Positions 1-5,274 of a stretch of DNA of 6,015 nt are shown here, one piece after another. Where the stretch lies: contig DAOWKF010000053.1 in NCBI GenBank assembly GCA_030640045.1, positions 1 through 6,015 of the forward strand. Reading direction: 5' to 3'. A model generated the notes under the pieces. That model saw only the letters and a list, made by a program, of their open reading frames with translations, was not told the origin of the DNA and did not search any database. Made by a program: the position numbers and the translations under genes. Source of the DNA: Candidatus Omnitrophota bacterium (lineage in GTDB: Bacteria > NPL-UPA2 > BS750m-G34). The stretch's first letter is position 1. Every line of letters begins with the position of its first letter.

Positions 1-27
1 CATAGATGTTAATATGTTATTTTCAGG

Positions 28-36
28 TTATCCACA
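28..36 (+). promoter_or_regulatory. DnaA box (perfect consensus)
   Basis: TTATCCACA matches the high-affinity DnaA box exactly. It lies three bases before a second box, so cooperative binding is plausible. Confidence 0.85.
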
Positions 37-38
37 GT

Positions 39-47
39 TTTTCCACA
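39..47 (+). promoter_or_regulatory. DnaA box (TTTTCCACA)
   Basis: The site fits the relaxed consensus TTWTNCACA. It has the same orientation as the box at 28-36 with an 11-bp start-to-start distance, about one helical turn. Confidence 0.75.
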
Positions 48-140
48 GTATGCAAATAAACGCTTATTAAGATATTTATTATAACCATGAGTATAAGATA
101 TGGCAAGAAAAATTTTTTAAAATTTTAAGTCTTATTTTTC

Positions 141-169
141 TTGACACCCGCTTCGTTTGTGGATATAAT
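141..169 (+). promoter_or_regulatory. sigma70-type promoter of the rpmH-yidD-yidC-jag operon
   Basis: The -35 hexamer TTGACA (141-146) and -10 hexamer TATAAT (164-169) are both perfect and are separated by exactly 17 bases. Transcription would start near 176, giving a leader of about 33 bases before rpmH. A near-perfect DnaA box on the minus strand (TGTGGATAT, 158-166, one mismatch to TGTGGATAA) overlaps the -10, so DnaA could repress or tune this promoter. That regulatory role is inferred; the hexamers are seen directly. A strong promoter is expected for a ribosomal protein gene. Confidence 0.9.
158..166 (-). promoter_or_regulatory. near-consensus DnaA box overlapping the -10
   Basis: TGTGGATAT is one base off the reverse complement of TTATCCACA. 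It covers the first three bases of the -10 hexamer of the rpmH promoter. DnaA binding there would compete with RNA polymerase. Confidence 0.5.
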
Positions 170-208
170 TTTTAATGGGTTTTTCCCGCAATCTTAAGGA
201 GAGATATA

Positions 209-346
209 ATGGTGAAAAGAACATATCAGCCTTCTCGACGGCATCGTAAACGCGTGCACGGATATCGAAAACGACTCAGAAAAAAATCCGGAAGAAAAAT
301 ATTAAAAAGGCGACGCAGGAAAGGCAGGAAAAAACTTTCAGCATAG
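209..346 (+). CDS. rpmH: 50S ribosomal protein L34
   Basis: The 45-residue protein is a structural component of the large ribosomal subunit. It is almost entirely basic and carries the L34 signature: [18 protein letters not shown] at residues 3-20, and a C-terminal half with the family pattern [18 protein letters not shown]. Length is normal for the family (about 44-48). The ATG is fixed by a good Shine-Dalgarno sequence, AAGGAG at 196-201, seven bases upstream. It is the first gene after a consensus promoter and next to candidate DnaA boxes, the classic L34 location. The gene that normally follows, rnpA (RNase P protein), is absent, and yidD begins only six bases after the stop. Identification is secure. 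Confidence 0.97.
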   Translation: MVKRTYQPSRRHRKRVHGYRKRLRKKSGRKILKRRRRKGRKKLSA

Positions 347-352
347 TAAGGC

Positions 353-562
353 ATGATAAGAAAAATAGTATTGTTTGCAATTTTTTTCTACCAGCGCATT
401 ATTTCTCCATGGAAAGGAAAGACATGCCGCTTTTTCCCGTCGTGTTCAGAGTATGCATATCAAAGCATTGATCAATACGGAACCTTAAAAGGCGGAGTAA
501 AAAGTATTAAAAGGATTCTATCGTGCCATCCGTTTAATCCGGGAGGGGTTGATCTTCCATGA
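353..562 (+). CDS. yidD: membrane protein insertion efficiency factor YidD
   Basis: A 69-residue protein of the YidD (DUF37) family, a small membrane-associated factor at the inner face of the cytoplasmic membrane that assists YidC-dependent insertion. Family features are all present: an N-terminal amphipathic/hydrophobic stretch ending in FYQRIISPW (residues 12-20), the block CRFFPSCSEYA (25-35) with two cysteines, and the C-terminal block SCHPFNPGGVDLP (57-69) with the third conserved cysteine. It starts six bases after rpmH and its stop overlaps the yidC start in an ATGA (559-562), so translation is probably coupled. No usable Shine-Dalgarno sits at a normal distance before the ATG (the AAGG at 348-351 is too close), which suggests re-initiation from rpmH. 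The start is supported by the family's typical N-terminus. Confidence 0.95.
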   Translation: MIRKIVLFAIFFYQRIISPWKGKTCRFFPSCSEYAYQSIDQYGTLKGGVKSIKRILSCHPFNPGGVDLP

Positions 563-2298
563 TAGAAAAGAGACTTGTCCTGGCTTTAGTTTTTTCTGTC
601 CTTATTCTGCTTATGTGGGGTATCATGTTTCCCCAGCCAAAGCAAAGACCTTTACAACAGGAGGCGCCTGCCCCATCTGCACAAAGGACACCTCTTTTTA
701 GCACTCAGAAAGCCGCTCCCTTCTCTCGGAACGAATCGGTCTCTGGGGTACAACCTATTGCTCCGCAACAGGTTAAGGCTCATGGATTGGGAAAAACCAT
801 AGTAGTTGATAGACCCCTGTATAAGGCAGTATTCTCTACACAGGGAGGCGTGCTTACCAGTTTTCAATTAAAGGAATACCCCGAAGCTCAGACCATGGGA
901 AAGGATATAGAAAAGGCTATACTTGCTGCGCGTGATGAGGCACTGAAAAACAGGCTGGAATTATTTAAAGAAAGACTTCCTGAAGCCGAGGGGGTTGAGA
1001 TGATTTCCATTTTTTCTCCTCTAAGGGGTATCTTCCCCCCTTCTTTTTTCTGGCAGGAAGAGGATTTTGATTTAAATTATAGTGTCTACGAAATAGATAA
1101 AAGGTATAATGCCCTTATTTTTTCTTTTAAGGCGAATGATATAAAGGTAATAAAAAAATATCAATTCAGTAACGATACCTATCTTATGGGTATAGAAATT
1201 AAGTTAATAAATGAGGGTGAAAAGACCTTGCCTGCCGCCCCTTTAATTGTTCGATACGGTCCTGGTTTAGGGCTTCCCATAGCCCCGTTTGATAGAAGGG
1301 ATCCTCCCAACTCCCTTGTCCTCATAAAAGAAACTAACCGCGAGAAGATAGTCAGGGAAGCCTTTAGACGCCATAAAGCAGGAAAGGTTTTGGTAAAAAG
1401 TTATCCTGAGGCTATCTGGGGAGGATTGGAGAATAAGTATTTTATGGCTGTTATTCTGCCTCCGGATGAGCCGCACATCTTTTGGCTCGAAAAAGATTCT
1501 TCCGGGCAGCTTAATGTCGGGCTAAAACTGCAGATGCCGGAACTTGTTCCCGGAGGGACTCTCACGAGGAGGATTTCTCTCTACCTCGGGCCAAAGCAAA
1601 AAGAGGTAGTGAGGGCAATTGGCAACGGCCTGGAAAAGAGCATTGATTATGGTATGCTTTCCTCAAGCCTTAGGATTATGGATATACTTAAATTTTTCCA
1701 CCGGTTTACGCGGAACTGGGGAGTAGCAATAATTATGCTGACTATTCTTACAAAAATAGTACTATTACCTCTTACCCAGAAGAGTCTGCGGTCTATGGAG
1801 AGGATGCAGAAACTACAACCGCGTATGAAAGAACTCCGCGCAAAACATAAAGACGACCCTCGCAAGCAGCAGAAGGAATTAATGGGACTTTATAAGCAGG
1901 AAGGCGTTAATCCTATGGGCGGATGCCTTCCTATGTTAGTGCAGATGCCTATTTTTATAGCGCTTTTTACTACCTTACGAAAAACAATTGATCTCAGGGG
2001 AGCGAGTTTTTTATGGATAAATGATCTCTCTCTACCTGACACAGTGTGTTATATAGGAGGGAGTATCCCCTTAAATCCTTTGCCTTTAATCATGGGCTTG
2101 AGCACGTTCTGGCAGCAGAAGATGTCTACAGCCGACCCTGAGCAGGCCAAGATGATGATGTTTATGCCTCTTATGTTTACTTTTATGTTCTATAACTTTT
2201 CATCAGGGCTTGTGTTGTACTGGTTTGTCCAGAATATATTGACATTAGCGCATCAGTACGGTATGAGGTTTTATGCCAAGAAAAATGAAAAAGGCTAA
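559..2298 (+). CDS. yidC: membrane protein insertase YidC (Oxa1 family)
   Basis: A 579-residue insertase that places proteins in the inner membrane, alone or with SecYEG. It has a first transmembrane helix (about 6-24) and a Pro/Gln-rich linker (25-72). The periplasmic P1 beta domain follows (about 78-350; the TQGG near 94-97 and WGGLENKYF at 287-295 are typical), then the C-terminal five-helix insertase core (about 370-570). Core motifs include NWGVAIIMLTILTK (386-399), the cytoplasmic coiled hairpin (407-450), NPMGGCLPMLVQMPIF (451-466) and SSGLVLYWFVQN (548-559). The positive residue in the hydrophilic groove (Arg366 in E. coli) appears to be Lys399, a conservative change. The large P1 domain indicates a Gram-negative envelope. 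No lipobox cysteine is seen. GGGAGGGG (541-548) is the probable ribosome binding site, and the start overlaps the yidD stop by 4 bases. Length is normal for the family. Confidence 0.97.
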   Translation: MIEKRLVLALVFSVLILLMWGIMFPQPKQRPLQQEAPAPSAQRTPLFSTQKAAPFSRNESVSGVQPIAPQQVKAHGLGKTIVVDRPLYKAVFSTQGGVLTSFQLKEYPEAQTMGKDIEKAILAARDEALKNRLELFKERLPEAEGVEMISIFSPLRGIFPPSFFWQEEDFDLNYSVYEIDKRYNALIFSFKANDIKVIKKYQFSNDTYLMGIEIKLINEGEKTLPAAPLIVRYGPGLGLPIAPFDRRDPPNSLVLIKETNREKIVREAFRRHKAGKVLVKSYPEAIWGGLENKYFMAVILPPDEPHIFWLEKDSSGQLNVGLKLQMPELVPGGTLTRRISLYLGPKQKEVVRAIGNGLEKSIDYGMLSSSLRIMDILKFFHRFTRNWGVAIIMLTILTKIVLLPLTQKSLRSMERMQKLQPRMKELRAKHKDDPRKQQKELMGLYKQEGVNPMGGCLPMLVQMPIFIALFTTLRKTIDLRGASFLWINDLSLPDTVCYIGGSIPLNPLPLIMGLSTFWQQKMSTADPEQAKMMMFMPLMFTFMFYNFSSGLVLYWFVQNILTLAHQYGMRFYAKKNEKG

Positions 2299-2470
2299 CG
2301 AAAAATTTATAGATATTGAAGGGAAAAGTGTTGAGGATGCTATTGAGACAGGTATAAATAGATTAAATCTGCCACGCGAGAAGGTAGAAATAAAGATACT
2401 GTCAGAACCTCAGTCAGGTTTATTTGGAATGGGTGGCCCAGCTAAAGCCAAAGTCCGGTTATATTATTAA
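2273..2470 (+). CDS. stand-alone Jag N-terminal domain protein (truncated Jag/KhpB-like)
   Basis: A protein of 61-65 residues corresponding to just the Jag_N domain of Jag (KhpB, SpoIIIJ-associated protein). The family pattern is clear: FIDIEGKSVEDAIETGINRL (residues 12-31), then KVEIKILSEPQSGLFGMGG and AKVRL near the end. Full Jag proteins continue with a KH and an R3H RNA-binding domain (about 200 residues or more in total). Here a stop follows directly, and no KH or R3H sequence is readable in any frame of the next 210 bases. It overlaps the end of yidC by 26 bases. Two starts are possible: ATG 2273 with GAGG (2265-2268) four bases upstream, or ATG 2285, whose product begins MKKANEKFIDIEG and looks more like the family. 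The gene may be a real one-domain protein or the remnant of a longer gene. Position right after yidC is the normal jag position. Function is unknown. Confidence 0.85.
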   Translation: MPRKMKKANEKFIDIEGKSVEDAIETGINRLNLPREKVEIKILSEPQSGLFGMGGPAKAKVRLYY

Positions 2471-2681
2471 TATACTATCCCTGTTTTTTACACAAATTAC
2501 CCCATTTTTATCTATCGTATCCCACAACTGTGAATTCGCTGACATGAAATCTCTTCGCTTAAGTAGGCTGTGCTCGCCCCTCGACTGCGCGTGGGACAGG
2601 CTATTCCACTTGCCCTGCCTGGGGACCAAGGGGGTGTGTGCTGCGCTGCCTTTTATGCGCTCATAGATTTATGTATTCTAA
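2471..2681. repeat. G+C-rich structured intergenic island, probable degenerate REP-like element
   Basis: These 211 bases between the jag fragment and mnmG show no convincing gene. The middle (about 2550-2650) is far richer in G+C than its surroundings: 39 of 60 bases in 2581-2640. A hairpin is readable at 2606-2633: CCACTTG pairs with CAAGGGG with one mismatch, and an inner CCC pairs with GGG. A smaller GCGC...GCGC pair lies at 2643-2660. The stretch CTCGACTGCGCGTGGGACAG (2580-2599) resembles, from memory, the dispersed palindromic motif containing TCGACTGCGCTCAGGACAGG seen in many bacterial genomes. This suggests a decayed interspersed repeat; a structured non-coding RNA is the alternative. 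An 80-codon open frame (2424-2666) crosses the island, but it starts inside jag and resembles nothing known to me. Confidence 0.45.
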
Positions 2682-4439
2682 ATGCAAAAATATAACGTAA
2701 TTGTAGTCGGTGCCGGGCATGCTGGATGTGAAGCAGCTCTGGCCTCAGCAAGAATGGGGCTTAAGACATTATTATTTTCTATTAACTTAGATAACATTGC
2801 CCAGATGTCCTGCAACCCTGCAATTGGCGGACTGGCCAAGGGGCATCTTGTGAGAGAGATAGATGCGCTTGGCGGTGAGATGGGTAAGGTTATTGACAAG
2901 ACCGGGATACAATTTAGATTGCTCAATACTAAAAAAGGACAAGCTGTTCAGGCGCCGAGGGCCCAGGCAGATAAAAAGAAATATCAATCCTTAATGCGAA
3001 ATATCCTGGAGAAAGAACCGCATTTAGATCTAAAACAGGCATTGATTGAAGAAATCATAATCTTTGATAAAAAGGCCTGTGGAGTAATAACACATACCGG
3101 GATGCGATATACTGCTGATTATATTATCTTGACCACAGGGACATTCCTAAACGGGCTTATACATGTAGGTCTTGTATCATTTAAAGGCGGCCGCTCCGGA
3201 GAATTTGCTGCTGAGGGATTGTCTTTGTCTCTTAAAAAACTTGGTATTGAAATAGGGCGTTTAAAAACAGGGACTTCCCCTCGTATCCTGGCCAAGAGTA
3301 TAAATTTTTCTCTTTTAGAAAAACAGCCCGGAGATAAAAACCCTGTCCCCTTTTCATTTTCCACTAAAAAAATCATTCAGGACCAGATTTGTTGTTATAT
3401 AACTTATACAAATCAAGATACTCATCAGATTATCAGAGAAAATTTTGATAGGACTCCGCTTTATTGCGGAAAGATTACAGGAATAGGACCCAGGTACTGT
3501 CCATCTATCGAGATAAAGATAGAAAGATTTTCGGATAAGGAGAGTCATCAATTATTTCTTGAACCGGAAGGAATAGAAACAGAGGAATTCTATATAAATG
3601 GGTTTGCTACATCTATACCTGAAGATGTCCAGATTAAGGCCCTCCGCACTATAAAAGGCCTGGAGAAGGCAGAGATAATTCGTCCTGGATATGCTGTAGA
3701 GTACGATTTTTGTTATCCAACACAACTTAATGCAACACTTGAGAGTAAAATTGTACCAAATCTATTCATGGCCGGCCAGATAAACGGGACTTCTGGTTAT
3801 GAAGAGGCTGCAGCGCAGGGCCTGATAGCTGGAATAAATGTTGGTTTAAAGATTAAAGGTGACAAGCCCTTGATAATTGATAGGTCTGAGGGCTATATTG
3901 GTGTATTGGTTGACGATCTTATTACAAAAGGAGTAAAAGAACCTTATCGTCTATTTACATCCAGGGCTGAATATAGACTCTTATTGCGTTATCATAATGC
4001 GGATCAGAGATTGAGTGAATATGGTTATAAATGTGGGTTGGTTTCACGTGAAACAATTGAAAAGGTAAGGTATAAAAAATGTGCAATTAAAGATGAGGTC
4101 AATCGGCTTTCTAAAACAAGATATAAGGGACGGATAAATCCAGTAAATCCGGATCTTTGTGAAGAGATTATCAAAGAAGTGGAATTAGAAATAAAATATG
4201 CCGGTTATATACAACGGCAGATAAGAGAAATTAATAAATTTAAAAAAATGGAGAATAAAAATATACCTTCTGATTTTCCCTATGACAGTATAAAAGGATT
4301 ATCTATTGAGGCCAGAGAGAAATTAAAAGAGATTCGACCAGGTTCTGTTGGCCAGGCATCACGCTTAGAAGGTATTACTCCAGCTGATATATCTATTCTT
4401 CTTATTTATTTAAAGGATAAATCTGAATGTTTCACGTGA
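2682..4439 (+). CDS. mnmG: tRNA uridine-5-carboxymethylaminomethyl(34) synthesis enzyme MnmG (GidA)
   Basis: A 585-residue FAD enzyme that with the GTPase MnmE installs (carboxymethyl)aminomethyl groups on wobble uridine 34 of certain tRNAs in the cytoplasm. Visible motifs are the N-terminal dinucleotide-binding [10 protein letters not shown] (10-19), [23 protein letters not shown] (43-65), the first GidA signature [15 protein letters not shown] (269-283), and the second signature [17 protein letters not shown] (364-380). The C-terminal helical domain that contacts MnmE ends with [18 protein letters not shown] (554-571). The conserved cysteines appear as C44 and C273. It is about 45 residues shorter than the E. 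coli protein (629), mostly by contraction between about 460 and 520. The start is the first ATG after an in-frame TAA at 2679; no Shine-Dalgarno is visible. The usual upstream partner mnmE is not in the window. The gene hosts two parS sites, one across its own stop codon. Confidence 0.96.
   Translation: MQKYNVIVVGAGHAGCEAALASARMGLKTLLFSINLDNIAQMSCNPAIGGLAKGHLVREIDALGGEMGKVIDKTGIQFRLLNTKKGQAVQAPRAQADKKKYQSLMRNILEKEPHLDLKQALIEEIIIFDKKACGVITHTGMRYTADYIILTTGTFLNGLIHVGLVSFKGGRSGEFAAEGLSLSLKKLGIEIGRLKTGTSPRILAKSINFSLLEKQPGDKNPVPFSFSTKKIIQDQICCYITYTNQDTHQIIRENFDRTPLYCGKITGIGPRYCPSIEIKIERFSDKESHQLFLEPEGIETEEFYINGFATSIPEDVQIKALRTIKGLEKAEIIRPGYAVEYDFCYPTQLNATLESKIVPNLFMAGQINGTSGYEEAAAQGLIAGINVGLKIKGDKPLIIDRSEGYIGVLVDDLITKGVKEPYRLFTSRAEYRLLLRYHNADQRLSEYGYKCGLVSRETIEKVRYKKCAIKDEVNRLSKTRYKGRINPVNPDLCEEIIKEVELEIKYAGYIQRQIREINKFKKMENKNIPSDFPYDSIKGLSIEAREKLKEIRPGSVGQASRLEGITPADISILLIYLKDKSECFT
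4040..4055. promoter_or_regulatory. parS site inside mnmG (15 of 16 bases)
   Basis: GGTTTCACGTGAAACA differs from the 16-bp parS consensus TGTTTCACGTGAAACA only at the first base and keeps the full palindromic core GTTTCACGTGAAAC. It encodes the LVSRET stretch of MnmG (residues 453-458), so the site is embedded in coding sequence. It lies 388 bases from the second site and about 1.2 kb from parB. It should load ParB as a CTP-dependent clamp. Confidence 0.88.
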
Positions 4440-4443
4440 AACA
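4428..4443. promoter_or_regulatory. parS site spanning the mnmG stop codon (perfect consensus)
   Basis: TGTTTCACGTGAAACA is an exact match to the chromosomal parS palindrome. The mnmG stop TGA (4437-4439) lies within it, and the preceding codons supply the last residues of MnmG. It sits 37 bases upstream of the parA -35, so ParB bound or spreading here could also affect parA-parB transcription (inference). Confidence 0.96.
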
Positions 4444-4479
4444 TAAGCAAAAGAATTTGGGACAGTCCACATTTTTTTG

Positions 4480-4508
4480 TTGACAAGTTGTGGATAAAAT
4501 GGTAAGAT
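4480..4508 (+). promoter_or_regulatory. probable parA-parB promoter with extended -10
   Basis: A perfect -35 TTGACA (4480-4485) is followed after 17 bases by TAAGAT (4503-4508, four of six matches). A TG at 4500-4501 forms an extended -10 (TGGTAAGAT). The predicted start of transcription, about 7 bases downstream, falls at or next to the parA GTG at 4516, so the transcript may be leaderless. A perfect DnaA box lies between the two hexamers. Confidence 0.72.
4489..4497 (-). promoter_or_regulatory. DnaA box (perfect) in the parA promoter spacer
   Basis: TGTGGATAA is the exact reverse complement of the consensus TTATCCACA. It lies between the -35 and -10 of the predicted parA promoter, where bound DnaA would block RNA polymerase. 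The match is direct; the regulatory effect is inferred. Confidence 0.8.
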
Positions 4509-4515
4509 TACCCCA

Positions 4516-5274
4516 GTGGGAAGAATAATTGCTATAATTAATCAAAAGGGTGGCGTCGGGAAAACCACCACTTCTATAAATTTATCTGCCTGCCTGGCCA
4601 TTGCAAATAAGAGAGTTCTTTTAATTGATGCTGATCCTCAGGGTAATGCCACAAGTGGATTTGGCATAGATAACTATAATATAAGGACAACAATATATGA
4701 GGCTCTTCTCGGCTTAAATCCAATTTCAGAATGTATATTATCCAGCGGCATAGTTGGATTGGATATCGTGCCAGCGGATATTAAACTTACAGGCGCTTTA
4801 GTGGAATTGGTTAATATGGAAGAAAAGGAAAAGAGACTTTCTAAGGCAATATCTGGTATGGATAAACAATACGATTTTATAATTATTGATTCTCCTCCTT
4901 CTATGGGTATTTTGAGCATAAATATATTAGCTGCATCTAAGGAAGTCATCATACCGCTCCAATGTGAATATTATGCACTTGAAGGCCTGAGCCAGTTACT
5001 GAAGATTATCGATAAGGTTAAAGAGAATATCAATCCACTGTTAGATGTTCGAGGAATTTTATTGACAATGGCTGATATGAGGACCAATTTAACACAGCAG
5101 GTTATACAGGAAGTTAGACAGTATTTTAGTGATAAAGTCTTTAGTTCTATTATACCGCGCAATGTGCGTCTTGGTGAGGCCCCGAGCTTTGGTAAGCCGA
5201 TTACACAATACGATATACGCTCTACCGGGGCAGAGGCATATTTAGAATTTACAAAGGAGGTGTTGAATGGCTAA
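4516..5274 (+). CDS. parA: chromosome partitioning ATPase ParA (Soj family)
   Basis: A 252-residue Walker-type ATPase that binds the nucleoid non-specifically as an ATP dimer and, with ParB-parS, moves replicated origins apart. Motifs are the deviant Walker A KGGVGKTT (11-18, signature Lys11 and catalytic Lys16), the Walker A' DADPQGN (38-44) and the Walker B FIIIDSPPS (121-129). Arg189 and Arg218 occupy the same numbers as the DNA-binding arginines of B. subtilis Soj. Length is that of the short chromosomal type without an N-terminal DNA-binding domain. The GTG at 4516 gives the usual MGRIIAIINQKGG start, and no other start precedes it before a stop at 4495. No Shine-Dalgarno is present, consistent with a leaderless transcript. 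It overlaps parB by 8 bases. The usual rsmG upstream is missing. Confidence 0.97.
   Translation: MGRIIAIINQKGGVGKTTTSINLSACLAIANKRVLLIDADPQGNATSGFGIDNYNIRTTIYEALLGLNPISECILSSGIVGLDIVPADIKLTGALVELVNMEEKEKRLSKAISGMDKQYDFIIIDSPPSMGILSINILAASKEVIIPLQCEYYALEGLSQLLKIIDKVKENINPLLDVRGILLTMADMRTNLTQQVIQEVRQYFSDKVFSSIIPRNVRLGEAPSFGKPITQYDIRSTGAEAYLEFTKEVLNG
5254..5261 (+). promoter_or_regulatory. strong ribosome binding site of parB
   Basis: AAGGAGGT, near-complete complementarity to the 16S anti-Shine-Dalgarno, ends five bases before the parB ATG at 5267 and lies inside the parA coding sequence. It fixes the parB start and contrasts with the missing site of parA. Confidence 0.85.

Larger units (their letters stand above)
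28..140. other. candidate oriC segment: DnaA boxes plus A+T-rich stretch
   Basis: This gene-free stretch upstream of rpmH starts with two DnaA boxes on the same strand, TTATCCACA at 28-36 (the exact E. coli consensus) and TTTTCCACA at 39-47 (fits TTWTNCACA). A strongly A+T-rich tract of about 80 bases follows and could serve as an unwinding element. Within it, 71-83 (GATATTTATTATA) loosely resembles the E. coli 13-mers, and 109-126 is almost pure A/T. The dnaA-rpmH intergenic region is a common oriC location, and parA, parB and parS lie about 4 kb away, which agrees. The window begins too close to the boxes to show whether more boxes or dnaA lie to the left. It could instead be only the edge of oriC or a DnaA-regulated promoter region. 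Confidence 0.6.

Noticed and set aside
652..867. Minus-strand open frame inside yidC
   Set aside because: Shadow of a clear YidC coding frame; no motif, no ribosome site.
2580..2650. Possible SRP or 6S RNA in the G+C-rich island
   Set aside because: I could not find the conserved SRP tetraloop region (GGAAG...GCAGC pattern) or a long 6S-like rod with a central bubble on either strand.
2424..2666. 80-codon open frame crossing the jag end and the intergenic island
   Set aside because: It starts inside jag in another frame, has no ribosome binding site, and its sequence follows the island's odd composition (many Cys, Leu, Ser) with no recognisable domain.
2678..2987. Minus-strand open frames opposite the start of mnmG
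   Set aside because: They mirror the conserved FAD-binding region of MnmG and have no independent support.
4458..4478. Possible intrinsic terminator after mnmG: TGGG-ACAG-TCCA followed by seven T
   Set aside because: The stem is only four pairs with one wobble, too weak alone. GGGACAGTCC may instead be a fragment of a short palindromic repeat, but one copy is not enough to claim it.
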